A stretch of 64,000 nucleotides of DNA, taken from the NCBI RefSeq assembly GCF_023821985.2, contig NZ_CP098805.1, positions 3,596,001 to 3,660,000 on the forward strand, read 5' to 3'. Positions 27,281 to 36,057 of this stretch are shown here, piece by piece; positions within the stretch are counted from its first letter, which is position 1, and every line of letters begins with the position of its first letter. The notes below the pieces were generated by a model. The model was given only the letters and a program-made list of their open reading frames with translations. It made no database searches and had not been told where the DNA came from. The position numbers were made by a program, and so were the translations under genes. Source of the DNA: Dyadobacter chenhuakuii. GTDB taxonomy: Bacteria; Bacteroidota; Bacteroidia; Cytophagales; Spirosomataceae.

Positions 27281-28756
27281 TTACGATTTTGAAGAATAAT
27301 TCGGTGCTTCTTTCTGGATCATCACATCGTGCGGATGGCTTTCTCTCACGCCGGCTGATGTGATTTTTACGAATTGTGCTTTTTGCAATGATGCAATGTC
27401 ACCCGCTCCGCAGTAACCCATTCCCGCTTTCAAGCCTCCAACCATTTGATATACAATCTCGGAAACCTTGCCTTTGAAAGGAACGCGACCCACAATGCCT
27501 TCCGGAACCAGTTTTTTCACATCATCCTCAGCATCCTGGAAATAACGGTCTTTCGATCCGTCTTCCATGGCTTCCACTGATCCCATTCCGCGATATGCTT
27601 TAAATTTCCGTCCCTCGTAAATCACGATTTCGCCCGGTGCTTCGTCGCTTCCTGCAAGCATGGAACCGATCATAATGGTGCTTGCGCCGCCAGCCAATGC
27701 TTTAGTCATATCGCCGGAGAAACGAATTCCGCCATCCGCGATAACGGGAACATCCGTGTCTTTCAATGCCTCAGCTGCCCACATAACCGCCGTAAGCTGC
27801 GGAACGCCGATTCCGGCAATGATACGGGTTGTGCAAATACTGCCAGGTCCAACGCCTACTTTCACCGCGTCTGCACCAGCGTCTGCAAGTGCCTTGGCAG
27901 CTGCGCCTGTGGCCACATTACCAGCAATTACATCCAGTTTAGGGAATTGTGCTTTCACAGATTTCAGTGCTTCGATTACGCCCAATGAATGTCCGTGAGC
28001 CGTGTCGAGGCTGATCACATCCACACCGGCTTTAACCAATGCTTCGACGCGTTTCAGCAAATCGGCCGTAACACCAACCGCAGCGCCTACGCGCAAACGA
28101 CCATATTCGTCTTTACAGGCATTCGGGTGCGATTTACGTTTCAGGATATCCTTATAAGTGATTAATCCCGTCAGTCTGTACTCTGAATCTACGATCGGCA
28201 GTTTTTCAATTTTGTATTCCTGAAGGATTTTTTCGGCGTCGTCCAGTGACAGGCCATCCGAAGCGGTGATGAGCTTGTCTTTGGTCATAATGTCCGTCAC
28301 AGGCTTGTTCATTTCTCTTTCGAAACGCAAGTCCCTGTTTGTCAGGATGCCGATAAGCTTATGGTCTTTGTCGATAACGGGGATCCCGCCGATCTTGAAC
28401 TCACGCATGATCTGGTGCGCGTCACCTAATGTCGCTGTGTCGGAAAGGGTGATCGGGTCGAGGATCATGCCGCTCTCGGAGCGCTTCACTTTCCTAACCT
28501 GCTCAGCCTGAGCTTCGAGAGACATATTTTTGTGAATAATCCCGATCCCTCCTTCTTGCGCCATGGCAATCGCCAGGTCGAATTCGGTAACGGTATCCAT
28601 TGCAGCGGAAACAAGCGGAATGTTCAGCTCAATGTTACGGGTTAGCTTGGTTTTTGTTGTTGTGTTGCGAGGCAGAATTTCTGAATAACCAGGTATTAGA
28701 AGAACGTCGTCGTACGTTAGCGCCTCGAAGAGGACTTTGGATGGGTCTGTGCTCAT
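27281..28756 (-). CDS. guaB: IMP dehydrogenase
   Basis: Catalyses the NAD-dependent oxidation of IMP to XMP, the committed step of guanine nucleotide synthesis. The 491 residues contain the split TIM barrel (about 10-95 and 210-490) with a pair of CBS domains inserted (about 98-205; [10 protein letters not shown] and LITYKDILK). The catalytic Cys lies in [15 protein letters not shown]. The C-terminal flap and [10 protein letters not shown] are present. It is a single gene with a consensus promoter and a bidirectional terminator. Confidence 0.97.
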   Translation of the reverse strand: MSTDPSKVLFEALTYDDVLLIPGYSEILPRNTTTKTKLTRNIELNIPLVSAAMDTVTEFDLAIAMAQEGGIGIIHKNMSLEAQAEQVRKVKRSESGMILDPITLSDTATLGDAHQIMREFKIGGIPVIDKDHKLIGILTNRDLRFEREMNKPVTDIMTKDKLITASDGLSLDDAEKILQEYKIEKLPIVDSEYRLTGLITYKDILKRKSHPNACKDEYGRLRVGAAVGVTADLLKRVEALVKAGVDVISLDTAHGHSLGVIEALKSVKAQFPKLDVIAGNVATGAAAKALADAGADAVKVGVGPGSICTTRIIAGIGVPQLTAVMWAAEALKDTDVPVIADGGIRFSGDMTKALAGGASTIMIGSMLAGSDEAPGEIVIYEGRKFKAYRGMGSVEAMEDGSKDRYFQDAEDDVKKLVPEGIVGRVPFKGKVSEIVYQMVGGLKAGMGYCGAGDIASLQKAQFVKITSAGVRESHPHDVMIQKEAPNYSSKS

Positions 28757-28784
28757 AGCAAATAAACTATTGTTATTTGCCGGG

Positions 28785-28816
28785 CAAAATTAAGAATAAG
28801 TTTGATGCCGAGCAAA
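28785..28816 (-). promoter_or_regulatory. guaB promoter
   Basis: On the minus strand TTTG (28816-28813), 20 bp, TAATTTTG (28792-28785): both elements match the consensus, with initiation expected near 28780. The stretch from here to 28980 shows no gene or structure I can recognise. Confidence 0.75.
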
Positions 28817-28982
28817 CATTTTGTCAAATGCCAAATATTAATTTTTTAAGAATCCAAAATCCCCTTTTGCCCCAGGCGCCTTCCATTCCGGGAAACACCA
28901 ATCTCACCATGTGAATAAAACGATCTGCGAAATGCGTATTTTTAAAAATTATTAAAAATATGATAAAATGGTTTAGGGATAA

Positions 28983-29008
28983 TTGCAGGTTGCTTGACTA
29001 TAACTTTG
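28983..29008 (+). promoter_or_regulatory. Possible promoter of the ECF sigma gene
   Basis: TAACTTTG at 29001-29008 matches TAnnTTTG. The best TTG upstream (28983-28985) leaves only 15 bp, shorter than usual. Initiation near 29013 fits the ATG at 29042 and excludes the upstream TTG start at 28994. Confidence 0.4.
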
Positions 29009-29041
29009 CAGCCACAAATCCAGGCCACATTAAAGGTTCAG

Positions 29042-29596
29042 ATGAAGCCAACATTTACCGATGAACAACTGGTCGTTCAGCTTTCCGAAAGCAATAAACG
29101 CGCTTTTGAGGAGATCTATGACCGTTATTGGTATAAGTTGTACTGCATTTCATTTCACCAGACCGGATCAAAAGAAGAGGCAGAAGAACTGGTGCACGAT
29201 TTGTTTGAAAGCCTTTGGAAGAGAAGGTTAGAGAGTAAAATCACGCATCTGAGCTCCTATCTGGTCATTGCACTGAAATACTTGGTCGTTAATCACATCA
29301 AATCGCAGATTACCTGGCGGAAATACCAGGAATATGTGCTTCTGAACAAGATGCACGAGATTTCGACGACGGAGGAGAACATTGAATTCAATGATCTTTC
29401 CGAAGCCATTGATAAGGCCATGAAAAAATTGCCGGAGAAGACAAGCCGTGTGTTTCAGCTTAGCCGCTTTGAAAATCAGTCGGTTAAGAACATTGCCAAA
29501 GAACTCCACATTTCTGAAAAAGCTGTGGAATATCACATTACCAAGTCCCTGAAAGTCCTTAAAGACAATCTTTGGATTTATCAGACAGATAATTGA
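29042..29596 (+). CDS. ECF RNA polymerase sigma factor (FecI-like)
   Basis: Extracytoplasmic-function sigma factor of 184 residues, starting at ATG 29042 (MKPTFTDEQLV). Region 2 (about 15-85) has AFEEIYDRYWYKLYCI and EEAEELVHDLFESLWKRR, which binds core polymerase and the -10 region. Region 4 (about 125-180) has LPEKTSRVFQLSRFENQSVKNIAKELHIS, the -35-binding helix-turn-helix. The following FecR-type anti-sigma and STN-containing SusC form a standard trans-envelope signalling cascade, in which ligand at SusC releases this sigma factor to activate susCD. Confidence 0.92.
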   Translation: MKPTFTDEQLVVQLSESNKRAFEEIYDRYWYKLYCISFHQTGSKEEAEELVHDLFESLWKRRLESKITHLSSYLVIALKYLVVNHIKSQITWRKYQEYVLLNKMHEISTTEENIEFNDLSEAIDKAMKKLPEKTSRVFQLSRFENQSVKNIAKELHISEKAVEYHITKSLKVLKDNLWIYQTDN

Positions 29597-29613
29597 GACC
29601 TTACCCCTTAAAA

Positions 29614-30615
29614 ATGAATCAATACGATTTCCAGAAAACCCTGAAAAAATATCTTGCCGGGCAGCAAACCCAGGAAGAAGAGGATTTCATTCTGGAACAT
29701 TTAAAAAATAACCCTTTGAACGAAACACCCGTTTTCGAGGACGAAAAGGCGGTTATAGGTAAGCGAATTAAGAAAAAACTGGTTGCTAACACGATCGCTG
29801 AGCCCATTGTTGTCCGTTTAAGGCCTTATCTGGCTGCTGCGGCTTCGGTGCTGGTTGTGATCGGGTTCTGGTTTTTTTTTACAAATAAAAATACGCCTGA
29901 AACCACTGCTGCACTGGATTTCTTACCTGATGACAGCGTTATTGAAATTAAAAATACATCAGGCAAATCCCAAAATGTGCCGTTGGAAGATGGCAGCATT
30001 GTGATTTTGCAAAAGAACAGCAGCATTAGTTACCCCGAACATTTCGGCAAGAAAAACAGGCTTGTTTACTTACACGGCGAAGCTTTTTTTCAAATAAAAC
30101 GAAATCCTGCAAAGCCATTTATCGTCTCGACGGGCACATTGGTTACAAAAGTGCTGGGAACCAGTTTTACGGTTAAATCCTATGACGAATCTGCGTCTGT
30201 GGAAGTACAGGTGAAGACGGGCCGCGTGTCCGTTTATGAAGGAACGGCTAAGAATGTTGTTAATCGTAACGGTGTGATCCTGACGCCAAATCAGCGCATT
30301 GTTTTTGATAAAAAATCGAAGAAAATAGAGTTGTCCATCATTGAAAACCCGATGCTGGTCGTTCCGGTCAGCGAAACCGAACATGGCTTCACGTTCTCCG
30401 AAGTCCCTGTGAAAAATGTATTCTCAGCCCTCGAAAAATCTTACGGAATTGATATCGTGCTCGAAAACGATTCAACCGATTCCTGCCTTTTTACAGGCGA
30501 TTTGAATGGGTTAACGCTGTTCCAGCAGCTGGATCTGATCTGCCAGTCGGCCAACATTACTTACGAAAGACGCGGAACGGCCCTGTTTGTCCAGGGTGCG
30601 GGATGCGACATTTAG
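29614..30615 (+). CDS. FecR family anti-sigma factor
   Basis: Membrane regulator of 333 residues linking SusC occupancy to the sigma factor. The N-terminal cytoplasmic part (about 1-65, MNQYDFQKTLKKYL) holds the sigma; one membrane helix follows (about 70-91, AAAASVLVVIGFWFFF); then the periplasmic FecR domain (about 120-215, VPLEDGSIVILQKNSSISYPEHF and VYLHGEAFFQIKRNPAKPFIV) and the C-terminal DUF4974/STN-binding segment (about 260-330, FTFSEVPVKNVFSALEKSYGIDI). ATG 29614 lies 17 bases past the sigma gene. A slightly longer reading overlaps that gene and is less likely. Confidence 0.92.
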   Translation: MNQYDFQKTLKKYLAGQQTQEEEDFILEHLKNNPLNETPVFEDEKAVIGKRIKKKLVANTIAEPIVVRLRPYLAAAASVLVVIGFWFFFTNKNTPETTAALDFLPDDSVIEIKNTSGKSQNVPLEDGSIVILQKNSSISYPEHFGKKNRLVYLHGEAFFQIKRNPAKPFIVSTGTLVTKVLGTSFTVKSYDESASVEVQVKTGRVSVYEGTAKNVVNRNGVILTPNQRIVFDKKSKKIELSIIENPMLVVPVSETEHGFTFSEVPVKNVFSALEKSYGIDIVLENDSTDSCLFTGDLNGLTLFQQLDLICQSANITYERRGTALFVQGAGCDI

Positions 30616-30628
30616 TAAGCAAATAAAT

Positions 30629-30687
30629 GGCGATGATGCTCGAACATCACCGCCACCATTACGCTGTTGTTACCAACAGTTTCATTT
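30629..30687 (+). other. Two hairpins between anti-sigma and susC genes
   Basis: GGCGATGATG (30629-30638) pairs with CATCACCGCC (30645-30654) except for one mismatch; CTGTTG-TTAC-CAACAG (30664-30679) forms a second, followed by TTTCATTTG. Neither has a strong T-run. They could attenuate or stabilise the message between the regulatory pair and the transport pair. Confidence 0.4.
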
Positions 30688-30727
30688 GATTGTCTTTGCG
30701 TTTGCGTTCACAAAAACCTCTAAAAAT

Positions 30728-33700
30728 ATGCATAAAAAAATACCCCTCAAAAGGGTTGTTTACAAGGTCATGAGTACTACGGCTAAACAACTGATTATCG
30801 CCATATTATGCTGCGGCATGTCGTTCGCGCATACACTTCACGGGCAGGAATTGCTGAATAAGGAGATTTCACTGAAAGTGGAATCGCTGGAAGTGAAAAA
30901 GGTGCTCCAAATGATCGAGAAGCAGGCGGACGTGAAGTTCGTATATAGCACATCGAGTATTCAGAATTCGCAAAATACAGGTTTGAAAGAGGTTAAGGGA
31001 ACCTTGAACAAGGTCTTGGATCAATTGCTGACGCCTTTGAATGTGTCCTATGAAGTGGTTGGCAACTCGCGGATCCTGCTTAGAAAAAAGCCCTTAGCTC
31101 CGACCGGGAACGAACAAACATTGCAAAACCAGGGGATCACAGCGGAGCGTAACATTACAGGAAAAGTGCTGGACGAAAAAGGCGCCGGTCTTCCGGGCGT
31201 GAACATCCTGCTTGTAGGCACGCAACAGGGAACTTCCACGGATGAAAATGGTGATTTCCGCATTGCCGTGCCTGATCAGAATGCCACTTTGAAATTCTCC
31301 TTCATCGGCTATGTAAGTCAGGAAGTGCCTGTGGATAAGGAGATTATCAGCGTAACACTTGCTCCCGACGTGAGCGCGCTGAAAGAAGTGGTTGTGGTGG
31401 GTTACGGAACGCAGGAAAAGAAAGACGTTACCGGCGCCGTGTCATCGGTTAAGGGTGCTGATTTTCAAAATCTGCCTTCCGGCGGTGCGCAGCAGGCATT
31501 GCAAGGCCGTGCTGCGGGTGTGAACATTGTCCGCAATGGCGGTGCTCCGGGTGATGCGGGTTCTATTCAGATCCGTGGTTTTGGAACGGTTAACAACTCT
31601 TCTCCATTGGTGGTTATTGACGGCGTTCCGGCTGGCACAATGAATGACGTGAACCCGAATGACATTGAATCGATAGAGATTTTAAAAGATGCATCTGCCT
31701 CCGCCATCTATGGAACGAGGGCGGCTAATGGCGTTATCCTGATCACGACCAAACGCGGGAAATTCGATAATCCACTGTCTGTCACCGTGAATGCTTATGT
31801 AGGCGTTACGAACCGGATCAGATCCCTGGATGTGCTTACCGCGCCTCAATTAGCAGAAATGAAGCAAAAAGCATACACCAACGACAAGCTGGACATTCCG
31901 GCGATCTGGGAAGATAAACAATATCAGACGCAGCTTACCAACTGGCAGGACGAACTTTTAAAACAGGGCGTTACCCGCAATTATGACGCATCGCTGCGCG
32001 GTGGCGGTAAATATTCGACTTTTGCGATTTCGGGAGGTTACTATAATGAGGACGGAATAATCGGGAAATCAAACTATACGCGGTATACATTCCGGATCAA
32101 TTCGGACCATAAGGTGGGTTCGCGGATTAAAATCGGGCAGAATTTCCAGTATACCAACACGCATAATTCAGGTCCGGACACGCAATCTTCACAAACTGGC
32201 CTGCTGTTCACCGCTATCCGTTTCCATCCTGGTTTGCCGGTCCGCAATGCCAATGGCTCCTATGGTTCAACCGACGGATTGGGTGCATTCGGAGACTTGA
32301 ACAACCCCATTTTTACAGTTGATACACAGGATAAAAACAATATCCGAAACCGCTTTCTTGGCAACCTTACCGGCGAACTTGAAATTGCGAACAGATTGAA
32401 ATTGCGTGCAAACCTGGCCATGGACGGTACGTTTTCAGACAGCCAGACATTTGACATAAAGGTCAACGACCAATTCCGCAAAAATTCTTACAATCAGTTG
32501 AGCGTGGGGCGTGATAAAACGTGGTCATTCCTGCAGGAGTATTTCCTTTCTTACGACAAGGCATTTGGGAAAAATTCGCTGAGTGTAGTCGGTGGTTATA
32601 CTTCGCAGACATTCAAAAGCATTTATGCTAATCAATGGGGACGTGAGTTTGCGAGTGAAGATCCTTCGTTGCGTTACATGCAGTATGCGGGGATCATCGT
32701 TTCGGTTCCTTTGGCGAACGGCGGCAACGGCGGCCGCAGTTATGACGCGCTTGGGTCGTGGTTTGGAAGGGTTAATTATTCCTTTAATGACCGGTATCTG
32801 TTTACGGCAACTATGCGGAGTGACGGATCTTCCAAGTTTGCTCCCGGAAATCAGTGGGGCATTTTTCCGGCATTCTCGCTGGGATGGAGACTTTCGGAAG
32901 AAGATTTTTTCAAAAATGCACTGCCTGTTTTCAGCAATTTCAAGCTGACGGGTGGCTGGGGACAGCTGGGTAACCAGAATGTGGCTTCCCTGCAATATCT
33001 GGCTTTGATCAACTCTACTTTCCGTTATGCATTTGGAAATGGCGGGGTGCAAAATCAGGTTTCAGGCGCGGCCCAGAGCAGGCTGGCCAATTTGAACATT
33101 GGCTGGGAAACGGCGGAAATGAGCAATTTCGGCCTGGAAGCAGGTTTGTTTAAAAACAGCCTCTATCTTTCTGCAAACTATTTTATTAAGGATACAAAAA
33201 AAATGCTGCTTGCGCCGCCATCAGTCGGCACAATCGGCAGCGCCACTATTCCTGACCAGAATGTGGGACAGCTCAGAAACCAGGGCTTAGAGCTGGAAGC
33301 TTCCTATAAGCATACAGTTGGTGCGGTAACATTCAATGTGAGTGGTAATGCGACTTTTATTAAAAACAGAATTACCAAACTGGCCACGCCAGGCGGTTTC
33401 CTGGCAACACAGCTTTACGGAAGGGGCCAGCAGGAAATTGTAAGAACGTATGAAGGTCAGCCATATGGCACTTTTTATGGCTATAAAACGAATGGAATTT
33501 ACCAGAATACCAATGAAATTGATGGCGATGCAAACATTTCAAACGATCCGCGCCGTGCAGACGGACAGATTGTGCCGGGCGATGTGCGTTTCCTGGATTT
33601 GAACAACGACGGCATTGTGGATGATGATGACAGAACGATCATCGGCAGCCCGCAGCCAAAAATTAACTACGGATTTTCTGCGGGTGCTAACTATAAAGGG

Positions 33701-34162
33701 TTTGACTTCACATTGTTCTTCGTGGGTGTAGGCGGCGTTTCGATTTACAATGCTGACCGCATGCAAGGGCTTGACGCAAGTTATCCTTTCAACCTCTATG
33801 CCGATGCTTTGAACAGCTGGAACGGCGAGGGATCGAGCAACACCATTCCCCGGATGAGCATTAACAACACGAACCGGAATTTCAGGCCTTCCGACCTTTT
33901 TGTGGAAAAAGGAGATTATCTGCGCTTAAAAAACATGACCCTTGGATATGCTATTCCAAAGAATGCGATCAGCAAACTAAAAATGTCACAGGCGCGGATT
34001 TATGTGACAGGGCAAAACTTGTTGACTTTCACGAAATATTCCGGCCTGAATCCGGAGCTGGGATATGTAGGAAGCGGCGGCACTTACAATCAGCTGAACG
34101 TGGATTATGCGCAATATCCGCTGGCCCGCACGTGGACGATTGGCGCTACCATTTCTTTCTAA
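30728..34162 (+). CDS. SusC/RagA family TonB-linked outer membrane protein with STN signalling domain
   Basis: A 1144-residue TonB-dependent transporter of the transducer type. From ATG 30728 (MHKKIPLKRV): signal region (about 1-38), STN domain (about 40-120, ISLKVESLEVKKVLQMIEKQADVKFVY), carboxypeptidase-D-like domain (about 140-215), plug (about 225-330, GYGTQEKKDVTGAVSS, IQIRGFGTVNN) and a barrel ending TWTIGATISF. The STN domain contacts the neighbouring FecR protein, which fits the sigma/anti-sigma genes just upstream. A longer reading from 30587 overlaps the anti-sigma gene and lacks signal-peptide logic. No degradative enzyme is encoded nearby, so the cargo is unknown. Confidence 0.93.
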   Translation: MHKKIPLKRVVYKVMSTTAKQLIIAILCCGMSFAHTLHGQELLNKEISLKVESLEVKKVLQMIEKQADVKFVYSTSSIQNSQNTGLKEVKGTLNKVLDQLLTPLNVSYEVVGNSRILLRKKPLAPTGNEQTLQNQGITAERNITGKVLDEKGAGLPGVNILLVGTQQGTSTDENGDFRIAVPDQNATLKFSFIGYVSQEVPVDKEIISVTLAPDVSALKEVVVVGYGTQEKKDVTGAVSSVKGADFQNLPSGGAQQALQGRAAGVNIVRNGGAPGDAGSIQIRGFGTVNNSSPLVVIDGVPAGTMNDVNPNDIESIEILKDASASAIYGTRAANGVILITTKRGKFDNPLSVTVNAYVGVTNRIRSLDVLTAPQLAEMKQKAYTNDKLDIPAIWEDKQYQTQLTNWQDELLKQGVTRNYDASLRGGGKYSTFAISGGYYNEDGIIGKSNYTRYTFRINSDHKVGSRIKIGQNFQYTNTHNSGPDTQSSQTGLLFTAIRFHPGLPVRNANGSYGSTDGLGAFGDLNNPIFTVDTQDKNNIRNRFLGNLTGELEIANRLKLRANLAMDGTFSDSQTFDIKVNDQFRKNSYNQLSVGRDKTWSFLQEYFLSYDKAFGKNSLSVVGGYTSQTFKSIYANQWGREFASEDPSLRYMQYAGIIVSVPLANGGNGGRSYDALGSWFGRVNYSFNDRYLFTATMRSDGSSKFAPGNQWGIFPAFSLGWRLSEEDFFKNALPVFSNFKLTGGWGQLGNQNVASLQYLALINSTFRYAFGNGGVQNQVSGAAQSRLANLNIGWETAEMSNFGLEAGLFKNSLYLSANYFIKDTKKMLLAPPSVGTIGSATIPDQNVGQLRNQGLELEASYKHTVGAVTFNVSGNATFIKNRITKLATPGGFLATQLYGRGQQEIVRTYEGQPYGTFYGYKTNGIYQNTNEIDGDANISNDPRRADGQIVPGDVRFLDLNNDGIVDDDDRTIIGSPQPKINYGFSAGANYKGFDFTLFFVGVGGVSIYNADRMQGLDASYPFNLYADALNSWNGEGSSNTIPRMSINNTNRNFRPSDLFVEKGDYLRLKNMTLGYAIPKNAISKLKMSQARIYVTGQNLLTFTKYSGLNPELGYVGSGGTYNQLNVDYAQYPLARTWTIGATISF

Positions 34163-34196
34163 AACCCACTCAGACCAAAACTGAAAGAATTTATTT

Positions 34197-35636
34197 ATGA
34201 AAAAGATAACAATACTATCCGGTTATATCATGCTGGCAATGCTCACAGGCTGTGATGATTTGCTGGAAACGACGCCTTACGGACAGGTGACTTCCCAACA
34301 ATACTGGCGAAGCGGCGATGATGTGGTGGCGGCAGTGAATGCAGTTTACGCGCCATTGCTTGAAGAAGACGGTTTTGCCCACACAGAATACACATTTGAT
34401 AACTGCTCGGATGACATGAACCGCGCGGGCGACCATTCGGATGAAACGGCTTTGGAAATGTTCACTTTCGATGCTTCCAACTCGCACATTCTGGCAACCT
34501 GGAAAACCAAATACGAAGTCATTTCCAGGGCAAATGCTGTGCTGATTAACGCCCCAAAAGTTGACATGGACGAAACATTGCGCAACCGCAGCATGGGTGA
34601 AGCCTACTTTTTGAGAGGTTTTATCTATTGGAGACTATCGCTCATTTACGGTGAAGTGCCTATTTTACTTGAAGAGGACGCATTAGCATTGAATTTTAAT
34701 AAGCCAAAATCAACATTGGCAGAAGTCCGCGCACAGGCTGAGGCCGACTTTATTAAAGCTGCTTCATTGCTACCCGTGTCGCATGCAGATGGCGATGCAG
34801 GCCGCGTTACCCAGGGTTCTGCGAATGGGTTTTTGACCAAATTATACGTGTATCAGGAACAATGGGCGAAAGCGATTGAGGCGAGCACGAAAGTGACATC
34901 AAATGCTGCCTACAAGCTGGCCACTGGCTTCAACCAGAATTTTGAGCTGGCCACAGAAAACAATCCCGAAATCTTGTTTTCGCTGCAATACGAAACCGGC
35001 TGGACGGCCGACAACTCCCCTACTTTCTACCATACGCCGCAGGCATTCGGCGGATGGGGCTTCCATGAGCCAATCGCGGATCTTGTTCAGGAATATGAAA
35101 AAGGCGATACCCGCAAAGCATCTTCCATTTTTAGTCCGGGTGATAAGGTGGATCGCAATGAAGCTGGCGTGGAAACCTTCGACGCAAAGATGACGCGTGT
35201 GACAGGTTATGCATTCAAAAAATATACACAGTTCGCTGAAAATGGGGATATGAGCCAGAGTTTGAATGCGCCGTTTTTAAGAACTGCCGACGTTTATCTG
35301 TTAGCTGCCGAGGCAAAGATTCGCTCGGGTGCAAATGGTGACGCAGAATTGAATGTCGTGAGAAAACGCGCTGGATTGGCTGCTATCACGGGTGCAACCA
35401 TGAAAAACATCATGCACGAAAGGCGCGTGGAATTGGCTGGGGAAAACGAAAGACACCAGGATCTGATGCGTTGGGACAAAGCCGGATTGATCGACATTGT
35501 AGCACATTACAAGATCAACCGTGGCCCGAACAAGCCCAGCCGCAATTTCGTTAAGCCAAAACATTACTATTTCCCGTTGCCGCAGCGCGAGGTGGATTTG
35601 AGTAACGGCGTTTTAATCCAGAACAGCAATTATTAA
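34197..35636 (+). CDS. RagB/SusD family nutrient-binding lipoprotein
   Basis: Partner of the preceding SusC, 34 bases downstream. The lipobox LAMLTGC lies at about residues 13-19, followed by DDLLETTPYGQ. The 479 residues include the helical core AEAYFLRGFIYWRLSLIYGEVP-type segment near 140 and the C-terminal ERRVELAGENERHQDLMRWDKAG and YYFPLPQREVDLSNG. It differs clearly from the first SusD in the window, so the two loci are not recent duplicates. The ligand is unknown. Confidence 0.93.
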   Translation: MKKITILSGYIMLAMLTGCDDLLETTPYGQVTSQQYWRSGDDVVAAVNAVYAPLLEEDGFAHTEYTFDNCSDDMNRAGDHSDETALEMFTFDASNSHILATWKTKYEVISRANAVLINAPKVDMDETLRNRSMGEAYFLRGFIYWRLSLIYGEVPILLEEDALALNFNKPKSTLAEVRAQAEADFIKAASLLPVSHADGDAGRVTQGSANGFLTKLYVYQEQWAKAIEASTKVTSNAAYKLATGFNQNFELATENNPEILFSLQYETGWTADNSPTFYHTPQAFGGWGFHEPIADLVQEYEKGDTRKASSIFSPGDKVDRNEAGVETFDAKMTRVTGYAFKKYTQFAENGDMSQSLNAPFLRTADVYLLAAEAKIRSGANGDAELNVVRKRAGLAAITGATMKNIMHERRVELAGENERHQDLMRWDKAGLIDIVAHYKINRGPNKPSRNFVKPKHYYFPLPQREVDLSNGVLIQNSNY

Positions 35637-35639
35637 GTT

Positions 35640-36056
35640 TTGATCAAAAAAGGAATCTCATTGATCTGCCTGCTTGTCTTTTTTACGGGATGCTCGTCCC
35701 GTGAAAAAGACATTGTAGGTTTATGGCGAACCGATTCCATTTCCAATTATGTAAATGGTTTCAGTTTTACCAACAATACAAAAGATGCACATTGGTCCTA
35801 CTTTGACTATCGGGCCGATGGAACATTGTTCGAAAGAAGAAAAGGAGAATACCGCAAATCGCGCTATCAGCTAGCCTCCGCCGATTCACTCTTTTACACG
35901 GATTCGACGGGCAAAATGTTGTCGGGCTATAAAATCCTGGATCTCAACGACAAGATTATGGTTTTGAAAATGTCGCAGAAGCCTTATTTGTCCGGAAAAA
36001 ATCAGGAATTGTATGAAATAAGATACTTTTCAAAAGCAGTTCCAAAAGGCAAATAA
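35640..36056 (+). CDS. Small lipocalin-like lipoprotein of unknown function
   Basis: A 138-residue protein beginning at TTG 35640, three bases after the susD stop codon. A lipoprotein signal is clear (about 1-18, CLLVFFTGC). The remainder has the spacing of a small beta-barrel: IVGLWRTDSIS, WSYFDYRADGTLFERRKGEYRKSRYQL, LDLNDKIMVLKMS. This pattern resembles lipocalin-like or DUF-type proteins, but I cannot name the family. The tight spacing argues that it belongs to the susCD operon. It ends one base from the convergent gldE, with no visible terminator between. Confidence 0.72.
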   Translation: MIKKGISLICLLVFFTGCSSREKDIVGLWRTDSISNYVNGFSFTNNTKDAHWSYFDYRADGTLFERRKGEYRKSRYQLASADSLFYTDSTGKMLSGYKILDLNDKIMVLKMSQKPYLSGKNQELYEIRYFSKAVPKGK

Positions 36057-36057
36057 G

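Noticed and set aside
30587-30727. 47-codon upstream extension of the second SusC
   Set aside because: It overlaps the anti-sigma gene and two hairpins and places residues before the signal peptide; ATG 30728 is better.
32525-33052. 175-codon open frame opposite the second susC
   Set aside because: Antisense to a clear SusC barrel; no recognisable domain, start context or promoter.
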